NCBI RefSeq assembly: GCF_026340095.1
Contig: NZ_JAPEPO010000002.1
Location: forward strand, 186,001-250,000
DNA length: 64,000 nucleotides
Reading direction: 5' to 3'
DNA from: Streptomyces sp. NBC_01446
Lineage (GTDB): Bacteria; Actinomycetota; Actinomycetes; Streptomycetales; Streptomycetaceae
Under the pieces are notes generated by a model that was not told the origin of the DNA, did not search any database, and worked only from the letters and a program-made list of their open reading frames with translations. The position numbers and the translations under genes are program-made. The first letter of the stretch is position 1. Each line of letters begins with the position of its first letter. Of this stretch, positions 32,324 to 41,537 are shown in pieces.

Positions 32324-35300
32324 TCACCGCAGGCCGTACGCCCGGATGATCTCGTTCTTGACTCCGAAGCCGCTGTCCGTCGCGGCGCCCGCGCGGACCG
32401 AGACGAAGCCGCCGGGCTTCTTGGCCGTCCTGAACGAACCCGTCCAGTAGCCGTGGGCGCCCTTGGCCACGGTCACCTTCTGCCAGGTGGCACCGTCGTC
32501 GTAGGACACGTCCAGCGTCACCTTGGTGACGGTGCCCGGCACGGTGCCGAGGTCCATCGACACCGGCTTGAGCGCGATCTGCTGGGTTGCATTGGCCTTG
32601 ACGTCTCCGTGCAGGTCCGACTCCAGCTTGTAGTCCAGGTTCAGCACCGAGAACGGCTCGAAGTTGTCCGAGTCGACGGTGTCGGACATGAAGGTCCACT
32701 CGGTGTGGGTGCGGGTCGACAGCCGGAAGACGTCAGCGGGCCGCTCCCCGTCGAGGACGGCGCGGTAGGGCAGGTTGCCCGCCGGCACCTCCTCCCACTG
32801 CATGTCCGCGCTCTGCGGGTTGTCGTGGATCAGCTTGTCGCCCTGGAAGACCTGCAGGTGGGTCGGCGTCTCACCCCACGGCACGTAGCCGCCCAGCCGC
32901 ATGTTGTCGCTGGAGGAGGCCCATGGCTGCACGTTCCAGGTCATGTAGTTGCCCCAACGGGAGTTGTACACACCGAAGGACTCGCTCTGGGCGGGCCGGG
33001 TCACCGGAGCGAACCAGTCCAGACGGGTGGTGCTGTCCTTGGCGTAGGTGTTGTCGCCCGACACCATCGTCCACGGCAGGGCTCCGTCGACGCCCTGCGT
33101 GTGGAACTCCCGCCAGACCTGACCCGGGGTCACCCACTCGGTGCGGGTGCCCGGGTGCCACTCGGCCTCGGGGAAGTTGAACGACGGGCTGAGGGTGAAG
33201 TCGGACCGGTAGCCCTCCGCCAACCCGCCGTCCGTGGCCGCGTAGTAGCGGGCGTCGATCCGGGCGAGCTCCTTCTTGGCCGGCTTGTAGACCAGGGGCC
33301 GGTCCGGCACCTGGCCGGGGTAGTCCCGGGTCAGGTCGTAGACGAACGGGGTGTACTCGGTCTGCTTCACGGTCAGCTTGACCTTGCCGGCCTTGGCCAT
33401 CGCGACGAGGGCCTTGCCCGCGTCGCGGTGCACGGTGGCGACCGGGATGGTGGACTCGCCGACGAACTCCATCAGGCCACCGACACCGTCATTGACCACG
33501 ATCAGCGCCTTCGCCCCGGCCGCGACCGCGGCCGCGGCGCGCTCCTCCGGCAGGACCTCGGCACTGTGCTGGATGACGACGACCTTGCCCTTGGCGCTGA
33601 CCTTCTCGTAGTCGGCCCGCGCCCCGTCGCCCGCGTAGACGGCGTGCAGCCTGTCCGTGGCGGTGCCCAGGGCGCTGCCCGCCTGCACCAGCGCCTCGAA
33701 GTCACGCCGGCCGCCCGACGTGCTCAGGCTGAGCAGCGGCGCGCCCTTTCGCCAGCGGGTGGTCAGCATGAACTCGCCGTGCGCCATCGGCTTCGTCGGC
33801 GCGACGTAGACGTCGTCGTACGCCGGCGGCAGCACGTACGCGCTGCGGTAGTCCGTGAACGGGTCGAGGCCCTTGTAGTGGACGTTGAAGTCGACCTTGC
33901 GCTGGCGGTCCTCGGTGCGCTGTGGCGCCTCCGTCTGCAGAAGGCGTGCCTTGCCCGCGTCCAGCACCACGTCCGCGGAACCGTCCTTGAGCACGGTCTC
34001 CGCGTCGACCAGTACCGCCAGACCCGAGCGGTCCGCCTTCTCGCCGGCCACGTCGACGTACGCCGCGACGGTGTACAGGCCGGGTGCCATGCGCAGGGTG
34101 GTCGAGCCGTCGACGTAGACCGACCACGGCCAGGAGTCGCCGGCCAGGTTGACCGTGACCCATCCTGCGGCGGGCTTGCCGTCCCGGCCGACCAGCTTGA
34201 TGTTCAGGTCGTAGCGCTCCTCCTCCTTGAGCAGCGCCAGGGAGGTGCGGGTCACCGGCTTCCCGGTGGCCGCGTCGGTGGCTGTCACGTAGCCGACGTG
34301 CCGGCCTGCCGGGGCGGTTTGCGGGTCACCGGTCACCGGGACGTCGGCGGTGCCGCCCGCCGGGACGGTCACCTTGGTCGCTCCCAGCGTGAACGGGCCG
34401 CCGTCGTCGGTCAGCGCCAGGTTCAGCGCGACGTCGGCGGAACCGGTGTTGGTGAAGGTCAGGTCCTTCGTTACGGCGACGTCGCTCGGCTCGTGCGGCC
34501 AGGTGTGGTTGCCGAAGAAGAGCGATCCGGTGCCGCGGACCGTGGTGCGTACGGCGGCGGCCACGTCGACACGGCCGGTGCCGACCTCGTACGGCGAGTA
34601 CCCGCCGGCCAGGCCCTTCGCGGTGCTCATCAGGTGTTCCTTGAGCTGCGCGCCCGTCCAGTCCGGGTGCCGCTGGGCCAGGATCGCCGCCGCGCCGACC
34701 ACGTGCGGGGTGGCCATCGAGGTGCCGCTGAGGGTGCGGTAGAGGCCTTCACCACCGTCGGTCATCTCCTGCGAGCGGGCCGCGGTGATGTCCACGCCGG
34801 GCGCCGCGATGTCCGGCTTCATGCCGCCTGAGCCCGCCAGCGGGCCGGTGCTGGAGAAGGACGCGAGCTCGTCCTGCTTGTCGGTGGCGGCCACGGTCAG
34901 CGCCGAGGCGGCCGCTCCCGGGGCGGAGATGCTCTCCGGGCCCGCGTTGCCGGCGGCGATGACGAACAGCGTGCCGTACTCCTCGGACAGGGCGTCGACC
35001 GTCTGAGACATCGGATCGCTGCCGTCCGTCGGGTAGGAGTCGCCGAGGCTCATGTTGACGACGTCCGCACCGGACTCGGCCGCCCACTGCATGCCGGCCA
35101 TGACCCAGGAGTCCTGGCCGTAGCCCTCCGGGCCGCTGAGCACCTTGCCGACGAACAGGTCGGCACCGGGCGCGACGCCCTTGTTGTCCCCTCCGGAGGC
35201 GGCGCCCGATCCGACGATCGTGCTGGCCACATGTGTGCCGTGTCCGTTGACGTCGGTGATGGCCTCACCCGGTACGAAGCTGGCCGTACCGTCGATCAGG

Positions 35301-36058
35301 CCGGCGAAGTCCGGGTGGTTGACATCGATACCGGTGTCGAGCACGGCGACCTTGACGCCCTTGCCGGTGTAGCCGGCAGCCCAGGCCTCGGGCGCGCCGA
35401 TCAACGGCACACTCTCCTTCAGGTTGGCCTTCACCCGGCCGTCGAGCCACAGCTTCGCCACGCCCGCGCCCAGCTTCGCGCTGCCGTGCGGCGCGACGGT
35501 GGACCAGAAGGTGCGGGCCTTCCGCTTCTCCGTGCTGAGTGCGGCACCGTGGATGCCCTTGAGCTTGCGAATCACTTTGCTGCCGCGAGGGGCCTTCTGC
35601 TCGACGGCCGCGTGAGCCTTCGGCTGGGCGTACGTCGCGATCAGCGGCACCGTGGCCGACTTCGCGTCGTCGTAACCCATCTCGATCAGGTCGGTGACGT
35701 TGAACAGCCGCCGGTCCAGCTTGTCCTTGCCGAGCAGCGGCACCGCCTCGTCCGGGACGACGAACAGGTCGCCCTTGATCTCCTGGATCTTTACGCCACC
35801 GACGGCGCTGTCCGGCCGGTCGACGTCGGCGATCTGCTTTCCGTCGGCGGTCGTGGTGACCGTGACGACGTCGCCGGTGACCAGGGTGACCTTGTGGGTC
35901 GCCGAAGGCTTGGCGGGAACCGTTGGCTTGCTCGGAGCGGCTTGGGCGGGCGCTTGCGGAAGCGCGAGCACCGACGCCAGCAGCGGCACCGCGGTGGCGG
36001 CCGAGATCAGCTGCCAGCGCCTGCGGCGGAAGACTGATGAGTGAAAGGGCGAGAGCAT
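32324..36058 (-). CDS. Secreted subtilisin-like serine protease with PA domain
   Basis: 1244 residues. A Sec-type signal (FRRRRWQLISAATAVPLLAS to PAQA, about residues 1-41) precedes a propeptide with KVTLVTGDVV and the S8 domain: catalytic Asp241 (VAVLDTGIDVNHPDF), His273 (NGHGTHVAST), oxyanion Asn371 (VIAAGNAGP) and Ser447 (LSGTSMATPHVVG). A PA-like insert is at about 840-880 (VVIQHSAEVLPEER...ALIVVNDGVGG), followed by beta-rich C-terminal domains. Extracellular peptidase of the bacillopeptidase-like group common in Streptomyces. Terminated by a 30-bp palindrome; the downstream TrmB/LuxR regulator may control it. Confidence 0.93.
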   Translation of the reverse strand: MLSPFHSSVFRRRRWQLISAATAVPLLASVLALPQAPAQAAPSKPTVPAKPSATHKVTLVTGDVVTVTTTADGKQIADVDRPDSAVGGVKIQEIKGDLFVVPDEAVPLLGKDKLDRRLFNVTDLIEMGYDDAKSATVPLIATYAQPKAHAAVEQKAPRGSKVIRKLKGIHGAALSTEKRKARTFWSTVAPHGSAKLGAGVAKLWLDGRVKANLKESVPLIGAPEAWAAGYTGKGVKVAVLDTGIDVNHPDFAGLIDGTASFVPGEAITDVNGHGTHVASTIVGSGAASGGDNKGVAPGADLFVGKVLSGPEGYGQDSWVMAGMQWAAESGADVVNMSLGDSYPTDGSDPMSQTVDALSEEYGTLFVIAAGNAGPESISAPGAAASALTVAATDKQDELASFSSTGPLAGSGGMKPDIAAPGVDITAARSQEMTDGGEGLYRTLSGTSMATPHVVGAAAILAQRHPDWTGAQLKEHLMSTAKGLAGGYSPYEVGTGRVDVAAAVRTTVRGTGSLFFGNHTWPHEPSDVAVTKDLTFTNTGSADVALNLALTDDGGPFTLGATKVTVPAGGTADVPVTGDPQTAPAGRHVGYVTATDAATGKPVTRTSLALLKEEERYDLNIKLVGRDGKPAAGWVTVNLAGDSWPWSVYVDGSTTLRMAPGLYTVAAYVDVAGEKADRSGLAVLVDAETVLKDGSADVVLDAGKARLLQTEAPQRTEDRQRKVDFNVHYKGLDPFTDYRSAYVLPPAYDDVYVAPTKPMAHGEFMLTTRWRKGAPLLSLSTSGGRRDFEALVQAGSALGTATDRLHAVYAGDGARADYEKVSAKGKVVVIQHSAEVLPEERAAAAVAAGAKALIVVNDGVGGLMEFVGESTIPVATVHRDAGKALVAMAKAGKVKLTVKQTEYTPFVYDLTRDYPGQVPDRPLVYKPAKKELARIDARYYAATDGGLAEGYRSDFTLSPSFNFPEAEWHPGTRTEWVTPGQVWREFHTQGVDGALPWTMVSGDNTYAKDSTTRLDWFAPVTRPAQSESFGVYNSRWGNYMTWNVQPWASSSDNMRLGGYVPWGETPTHLQVFQGDKLIHDNPQSADMQWEEVPAGNLPYRAVLDGERPADVFRLSTRTHTEWTFMSDTVDSDNFEPFSVLNLDYKLESDLHGDVKANATQQIALKPVSMDLGTVPGTVTKVTLDVSYDDGATWQKVTVAKGAHGYWTGSFRTAKKPGGFVSVRAGAATDSGFGVKNEIIRAYGLR

Positions 36059-36327
36059 GCGATGGGTCTATCGACCCGGTGACGGCGGCGTGAAGGCACC
36101 ATGATGGCAAGTCCTCGCCATGGCAAAGGCTTGTCAGTCGTGAACCGCGCGATTCCGGGCGGAATGACACCGTGCACACGTGGGCCTGGCGACCCACCTT
36201 TATGTCTCGCCGACATGCGTCGGGAGACGGCCGGCGGACCGCAGAGCCCTGCCCAGGTCGACCACCCACGGCTCGCCGCCCACCAGGACTAGCCACGGCC
36301 ATCAACCCGGGGGCGCGTCTGGAGGGT

Positions 36328-36660
36328 GTGACGGCTGTCGTCCTCGCCACCGACGACGACGCCTTCAACGCGCTCGCCTCGATCGTGATGCAGGACAATG
36401 TCGACGGGCCCGTCTACCGGGTGGGGCCATCGCACGAGAGCCACGGCGTGGTCGCTCAGTACACCGGCGGCGACATCCTCTTCGGACGCTCGCTGGTCCG
36501 CCATGTGCTCGCGGAGCGCTACGGGCGGGGTGCCCGGTTCGTGGCGCAGCCGGCCACCGCCCCGCTGCCACCGGAGCACGACACGCTCTTCGTGGTACGG
36601 GCCGACCGACGGCTGGAGCCCGTCACGGAGAAGCGAGGAGAGCGTGCCGCGGGACGGTGA
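36328..36660 (+). pseudogene. TrkA/RCK-like domain fragment of an antiporter or channel
   Basis: A frame that can start at GTG 36328 (after GGAGG) reads TAVVLATDDDAFNALASIVM, then DGPVYRVGPSHESHGVV, GDILFGRSLVRHVLAERYGR and HDTLFVVRADRRLEPV. The preceding in-frame GARLEG is what a complete TrkA-N/RCK domain would have just before, so the N-terminus (and any membrane part) is probably lost. In Streptomyces such domains end cation/proton antiporters. The 3' end overlaps the tail of the convergent GH15 gene by about 140 bp. Confidence 0.5.
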
Positions 36661-38579
36661 CACCCTCGTCCTCCTCGGGCCCGCACCCACCCACGCACCG
36701 CACTGAGACACGCGGGCGGCGCTGCCGCCCACGGCTGATCCCTCCGCGCGCCCTGCAGCATCGAGTCCAGGGTGATCGCCGCGTCGATCAGTGCCAGGTG
36801 TGTGAACGCCTGCGGGAAGTTGCCCAACTGCCGCCCCGTCAGGTCGATCTCCTCGGAGTACAGGCCCAGATGGTTGGCGTACGTGAGCATCTTCTCCAAC
36901 ACCAACCTGGCCATGTCCGTACGTCCGGCCCGTGCCAGCGCGTCGACGTACATGAACGTGCACAGAGAGAAGGTTCCCTCGGAGCCGCGCAGCCCGTCGG
37001 GGGACGCCTCCGGGTTGTATCGGTAGACCAGGCTGTCGCTGACCAGCTCGCGTTCCATCGCGTCCAAGGTGGACTTCCACATCGGGTCGTCCGGCGTGAT
37101 GAAGCCGACCGTCGGCATGCGCAGCAGCGACGAGTCGAGCACATCGTCGCCGTAGTGCTGCACGAAGGCCTGCTTCTCAGCGTCCCACCCGCGGTCGAGC
37201 ACTTGCGCATAGATCTCGTCCCGCGCGTCAACCCAGCGTCCGCCGGCCGCGGGACGGCCGTCGTCGTAAGCGATCCGCAGGGCACGGTCGAAGGCCACCC
37301 AGGACATCACACGACCGTAGGTGAAGTCCTTCCGGCCGCCGCGGGTCTCCCACAGCCCTTCGCCGGGCTGGTCCCAGTGGTCGACCAGCCAGTCGAGCAG
37401 TGTGTGCAGGGCCTTCCAGCCCCCGTTGTCGAGATGCATGCCGTGCTGATGCGCGAAGTAGATGCTGTCGAGCGCCTCGCCGTAGATGTCCAGCTGAAGC
37501 TGGCTCGCCGCCCCGTTGCCGATGCGGACCGGAGCGGAGCCGCGGTACCCCTCCCAGTGCTCCAGTGTCTCCTCGACCAGGTCGGCGGAGCCGTCGACCC
37601 TGTACATGATGTTCAGCGGCCCGGAACCGTTCCCCTTGGCGGCTTCCTGCTTCACGCGGGCGTGCAGCCAGTTGATGAACGCGGCCGCCTCTTCCCTGAA
37701 TCCCAGGCCCAGCAGGGCGTACACCGAGAACGAGGCGTCGCGGATCCAGGTGAACCGGTAGTCCCAGTTGCGCTCACCGCCCAGTTGCTCGGGCAGTCCC
37801 GTCGTGGGGGCGGCGACCAGCGCACCGGTCGGCGCGTACGTCATGAGCTTGAGCGTCACAGCCGAACGTTCCACCGCCTCCCGCCAGCGGCCCGAGTAGG
37901 TGGACTGCCCCAGCCAGGAACGCCAGAAGCCAACCGTCTCGTCGAAGAGCCGCTCGAACTCCTCCACGCGGACCTCGTGCGGAGGCCCCCCGGGCGACGA
38001 TTCCAGGACCAGGCCGCGCTGCTGCCCCGCCCGCAGGGTCAGGGAGAAGCTCAAATCGTTCTGGTCGGCCGAGAGGACGTTCAAGAGCCGTTCGTCCTGC
38101 GGCTCACGGACGGGATGGACGGCGAGGTCCAGGTCCTCCGAGGTGAACAGAGCACCGTGCTCCGTGCGGTGCAGCTCGTGCGGCTTACGGCCGTAGTCGA
38201 AGCGCGGAGCGATCTCGCCTTCGAACGTCATGCTGCCGCGGACACAGCGCAGCATGCGGACGATACGGTGCCGGTCGGTCGCGGTCTTTCCGGTCACCGG
38301 CATGAAGTCGACGACTTCCCCCGCTCCGGCCTCGGTCATGAAGCGCGTCACCAGAACGGCGGTGTCCGGATGGTAGAGCTGTTTGGTGGTGTACGTCCCC
38401 GCTGTCGGCCGCACGGTGAAGTGGCCGCCCCTGCTCCGGTCGAGCAGAGCGCCGAAGACGCTGGGCGAATCAAACCGCGGACAACAGAACCAGTCGATCG
38501 TCGCATCGGTTGCCACGAGGGCCGCGGTCTGCAGATCACCGATCAGGCCATGATCCTCGATCAGAGGATAGTCGTCCAT
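36519..38579 (-). CDS. GH15 family protein (trehalase/glucoamylase-like)
   Basis: 686 residues from ATG 38579 (MDDYPLIEDHGLIGDLQTAA). The N-terminal beta-sandwich (WFCCPRFDSPSVFGALLD) and alpha/alpha barrel (RNWDYRFTWIRDASFSVYAL, EGLWETRGGRKDFTYGRVMS, FSLCTFMYVDALARAGR) mark the actinobacterial GH15 subfamily, whose studied members hydrolyse trehalose. The acidic residues after WIRD and in GSEGTFSLC are the probable catalytic pair. No signal peptide, so cytoplasmic. Normal homology ends near HLALIDAAITLDSMLQG (36760); the next 80 residues read antisense to the TrkA fragment and are probably not native, so the gene has lost its stop. Confidence 0.85.
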   Translation of the reverse strand: MDDYPLIEDHGLIGDLQTAALVATDATIDWFCCPRFDSPSVFGALLDRSRGGHFTVRPTAGTYTTKQLYHPDTAVLVTRFMTEAGAGEVVDFMPVTGKTATDRHRIVRMLRCVRGSMTFEGEIAPRFDYGRKPHELHRTEHGALFTSEDLDLAVHPVREPQDERLLNVLSADQNDLSFSLTLRAGQQRGLVLESSPGGPPHEVRVEEFERLFDETVGFWRSWLGQSTYSGRWREAVERSAVTLKLMTYAPTGALVAAPTTGLPEQLGGERNWDYRFTWIRDASFSVYALLGLGFREEAAAFINWLHARVKQEAAKGNGSGPLNIMYRVDGSADLVEETLEHWEGYRGSAPVRIGNGAASQLQLDIYGEALDSIYFAHQHGMHLDNGGWKALHTLLDWLVDHWDQPGEGLWETRGGRKDFTYGRVMSWVAFDRALRIAYDDGRPAAGGRWVDARDEIYAQVLDRGWDAEKQAFVQHYGDDVLDSSLLRMPTVGFITPDDPMWKSTLDAMERELVSDSLVYRYNPEASPDGLRGSEGTFSLCTFMYVDALARAGRTDMARLVLEKMLTYANHLGLYSEEIDLTGRQLGNFPQAFTHLALIDAAITLDSMLQGARRDQPWAAAPPACLSAVRGWVRARGGRGCHRPAARSPRFSVTGSSRRSARTTKSVSCSGGSGAVAGCATNRAPRP

Positions 38580-38887
38580 TTGCAGACCCCTTTCAGCCCG
38601 GCCGGCCACACTCAGGGCACCGTCACGCCGCGGATGAAGCGGACTGGGCGGCCCCGATCAGCGTAGGCCGCCGACGTCAAACCCTCCTGACGAGGGAGCC
38701 GCACGTGGTGACGGCGTTCCGGATTCCGGCTCGTGTCCGTCGCGGCGGCCGTGACGGCGTCGCCCTCCGGACGACGACGCGCGGCGCGGGCCCCGGTAGC
38801 GAGGCCCCGCAGGAGCGTCTTTGCTGGACGGGCGGCGGATGCTCCGCCGCTCGCGGCCGCCCGCGGAGTGTTCTGCAGGAGATCCGT

Positions 38888-39099
38888 GTGACTCCTCCGC
38901 CCGGATAAATCCGGGGGGCTTCTCCTGTCGGTGGCTATGCCACGTCGGGAAGGACCAGCCCGGCCCTGAGTGCGACGTTCCAGGCGCCCACGCGGTCGGC
39001 GTGGTCGATGTGCTGGCATGAGGTGCACTGGAACTTTTCGCCGTCGCGGTTCTGCGCGTCCACGTGCCCGCATTCGGGGCAGGTGCGCGAGGTGTTGCG
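38888..39099 (-). pseudogene. tnpB (IS200/IS605-type) 3' relic with right end
   Basis: The minus strand reads RNTSRTCPECGHVDAQNRDG, EKFQCTSCQHIDHADRVGAW and NVALRAGLVLPDVA plus stop at 38935: the zinc ribbon and last RuvC Asp of TnpB. Beyond the stop, GCTTCTC-complement and CCCCCCGG...CCGGGCGG hairpin lead to GGAGGAGTCAC at 38888, the same element end as at 13245. The 5' part is cut off at about 39099 by the ClC gene fragment. Confidence 0.75.
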
Positions 39100-39675
39100 G
39101 AGAGCCCGAGGAGCCCACCGAGGCCGACCGGCTGCGGGATCTCCTGCGGACGCCCGGTTACCGCAAAGTCCTGTTCTTCAGCGCGCTCATCGGCGTTCCG
39201 ATCTCCCTGGCCGCCTTCTGGTTCCTCGTCGGCCTGCACGAGCTGGAACACGTGATGTGGGCGTACGTACCGCAGGCACTCGGCTGGGACTCCCCGCCGG
39301 CCTGGTGGCCGCTGCCCCTGCTCGCCGTGGTCGTCGTGGGGCTGGTGGTGACCCATCTGCCCGGCGGGGGCGGTCACGTCCCGGCGTCGGGCCTCCACGC
39401 CGGCGGGGCGTCGGCCACCGTCCTGCCCGGAGTGATCATCGCTGCGGCCGCGAGCCTGCCGCTAGGTGCCGTCCTCGGCCCGGAGGCCCCGCTGATCGCG
39501 CTCGGCGGCGGCCTGGCCCTGCTCTTCCGGACTCTCGTCCGTGCCCCCGCCAGCCCCGAGAGCACCGCCCTGTTGGGCGCGGCAGGCGCGGCGGCAGCCA
39601 TCGCCGCCATCTTCGGCAATCCGCTCATCGCCGCGGTCCTTCTGATCGAGGTGGCGGGCGTGGTCGGGCCGCGGC
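39100..39675 (+). pseudogene. ClC chloride channel, truncated at both ends
   Basis: PEEPTEADRLRDLLRTPGYR, KVLFFSALIGVPISLAAFWF, LPGGGGHVPASGLHAGG, LPLGAVLGPEAPLIALGGGL and AIAAIFGNPLIAAVLLIEVA show ClC motifs: GxGxP-like, GPEAP (for GKEGP) and GNP. A full ClC has about 400-450 residues; here only the first half remains. The 5' end abuts the tnpB relic and the 3' end fuses in frame to an IS256 transposase C-terminus after EVAGVVG. Confidence 0.75.
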
Positions 39676-39799
39676 GGGTCCGGCGGCGCACCGACGTGGT
39701 CGGCATCTTCCCCGACCGCGCCGCCGTGATCCGCGTGGCCGGCGCGGTCCTGGCCGAGCAGAACGACGAATGGACCGAAGCCCGCCGTTACTGACATTT

Positions 39800-40398
39800 T
39801 CAGGGTGGGGTCGGTGGGGTGAGGGTCAGGCGGGTGGCGGTGAGGCAACCGTCGATCAGGTGGGGTTGGAGCTGGATTTTGCGTAACTCGCGGCGGAGTA
39901 TGCGGTCGAGGTGGTCGGGTGTGTCGAAGGCGGTGTTGGCCATTGCTCTGCGCACGAGGGACCAGATGGCCTCGACGGGGTTGAGGTCAGGTGCATACGG
40001 CGGGAGACGGATGGTGGTGAGCCAGTCGTGTTCGGCCTCGTACCGCTTCAGCCCAGCTGTCAGGTGGGTGTTGAGATTGTCCCAGACGACCACGATCGGT
40101 CCGCCGAGCTGGATGTGGGCCCGAACGAGCAGGTCCCGGTAGTCGCGCCAGGAGAAACTCTTCCGGGCTCCTTTCAACAGCAGGTGAGCGCGGGGCCGGT
40201 AGATCAGTCGGCTCGGCTCGCCGGGTTTGTAGCAGCACAGGGTCGCGACCGAGGTCCTGCGTCGGGATCTGCCCCGGACCCGGATGACGGGGGTGTGTCC
40301 GCGCCGGCCCCATGTGCGGGCGCGGGGCGGCGTCATGGAGAATCCGGCTTCGTCCTCGAAGACGATCCAGCCCCCATGGGCCGCCGCGAGGCTTTTAC
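39800..40398 (-). CDS. IS630 transposase OrfB (DDE domain)
   Basis: Continues the transposase after a -1 shift: LAAAHGGWIVFEDEAGFSMT has the first catalytic Asp (FEDEAG), GGPIVVVWDNLNTHL the second, and LPPYAPDLNPVEAIWSLVRR the third acidic residue (Glu of PVEAIW), the signature of the IS630/Tc1 DDE/D group. It has no start of its own at the expected place. Joined to OrfA by slippage on AAAA (minus strand, 40393-40396) it gives about 355 residues, normal for the family. Confidence 0.85.
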
Positions 40399-40872
40399 CC
40401 GCGGCCACACCTCCCTTTTCCACAGTTCCACCGCGTGCTCGTCGCGCTCGAGGGCTCTGCGGGCGGGTGCCTGCCAGGACCAGTCGTGCCGTTTCAGCAG
40501 CCGCCACACCGTCGCCACCGACAAACTGAGCCGCAGACGGCGGCGGATCACGTTCTGCACCCGGGCCAGGGTCCACCGCTGATCCTCGAAGCCGTGTGCA
40601 GCCGGCCCCTTCGCCAACTCCTCCTCGAGTACGGCGAATTGGGCATCGGTTACGGTCGGGGAGTTCGCCGGCCCAGCCGAGCGCAGGGCCTCCGTCCCGC
40701 CCTCGCGCCACGCCCGGCGCCAGCGTTCCACCGACCTCACGCTCACCCGCAGGTCCTTCGCGATCACCGCGGTCCTCTCACCCACCGCGAACCGTCCTCC
40801 GGCCTGGAGCCGGATCCCCTCACGAAACGCCCGACGCTCAGCGGTCAGGCCCCCACCCTCCGGATATCTCAC
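40333..40872 (-). CDS. IS630 transposase OrfA (DNA-binding part)
   Basis: 179 residues: LTAERRAFREGIRLQAGGRF and DLRVSVRSVERWRRAWREGG form the N-terminal helix-turn-helix domains, and SVATVWRLLKRHDWSWQAPA the second one preceding DEHAVELWKREVWP. At GTA-AAA-GCC a -1 shift onto AAA-AGC leads into OrfB. Without the shift the frame ends 30 residues later as a non-conserved tail. Programmed frameshifting is known in Streptomyces IS630 copies; the alternative is a simple mutation. Confidence 0.8.
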   Translation of the reverse strand: MRYPEGGGLTAERRAFREGIRLQAGGRFAVGERTAVIAKDLRVSVRSVERWRRAWREGGTEALRSAGPANSPTVTDAQFAVLEEELAKGPAAHGFEDQRWTLARVQNVIRRRLRLSLSVATVWRLLKRHDWSWQAPARRALERDEHAVELWKREVWPRVKASRRPMGAGSSSRTKPDSP

Positions 40873-41056
40873 ACCACCGGCATACCGCAGGGATCATCAA
40901 CCGTCACCACCCGACGACAACCCGAAAACCTCAGTACATGGGACTCGGCCTGCTGGCCAAGGCCCGCCTCCACCCGATCGAGTCAGAAACCAGCGAGACC
41001 GACCTGCCCACCGAACTCACCGCCTAGCCTCAAAACGAGATCACCGAGTGGCCGTC

Positions 41057-41537
41057 AATTCACCATTCCAGCGGACGTGACCCGGCCTGGCCGAAGACAT
41101 GCTGCTGAGGCTATGAACGGTACGTCGATGTTGTCCTGCGCGACTTCCTCTCGCGCCGCCGCTGGGCAGGTGCAGTAGGACGCCGGAACCAGAGTCCTTG
41201 CCTCCGTGCCGACGGCCCGGTCCGCGCGGCCTGGCTCGGGGAGTCCGTAAGGGTTCAGACTTCCGATTCGAGCGTCATCGGAACGTCGCACGCAGCGCCT
41301 CGTCGCAGCACCAGCCCTCAAAGCTGTAGCTCAGACCGTTCAGCCCAAGCGAACCTCAGTCTCGACCTCTTCGAAGACGGGCTGGACCGCGACAACTGCA
41401 CCGGAGGTGAGAGGAACCCCGGCCGCCGCACGGCTGGGGTTCCTCGAGACGGTGAGCGTCGGTCAGCAGGTGGAATGGCCCACGCCGTGAACCGCTCGCA
41501 GACCGCACCACATCACGGTCACCGCGGATCGGGCGGG
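41057..41537. other. Intergenic region with terminator of the GH62 gene
   Basis: No gene seen. GAGGAACCCC (41411-41420) and GGGGTTCCTC (41436-41445) form a strong hairpin about 95 bp beyond the GH62 stop, the likely terminator for leftward transcription. The rest (41057-41400) is flank of the IS256 relic. Confidence 0.5.

Larger units (their letters stand above)
39791..40934 (-). mobile_element. IS630-family insertion sequence
   Basis: 1144 bp between two TA dinucleotides (39789-39790 and 40935-40936), the target duplication of the IS630/Tc1 group. Ends are imperfect inverted repeats (CTGACATTTTCAGGGT left; CTGAGGTTTTCGGGTT right, read inward). It carries two overlapping transposase frames and sits within an IS256 relic. 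Confidence 0.88.
39676..41056 (+). pseudogene. IS256 transposase C-terminus, split by IS630
   Basis: RRTDVVGIFPDRAAVIRVAG, AVLAEQNDEWTEARRY (to 39790) and MGLGLLAKARLHPIESETSE, TDLPTELTA plus stop at 41027 (from 40935) are the two halves of an IS256 C-terminus. Removing the IS630 copy and one TA joins them in frame as RRYMGLG. An IS256 right terminal repeat (GACGGCCAC complement, GTGGCCGTC) is at about 41048-41056. The N-terminal three quarters are missing, the left edge being fused to the ClC relic. Confidence 0.85.

Noticed and set aside
32009..34831. Plus-strand ORF of 940 residues
   Set aside because: Antisense to the subtilase, which has catalytic motifs, signal peptide and terminator; the long frame is a GC effect.
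36180..38666. Plus-strand ORF of 828 residues
   Set aside because: Antisense to the GH15 gene, which carries clear family motifs.
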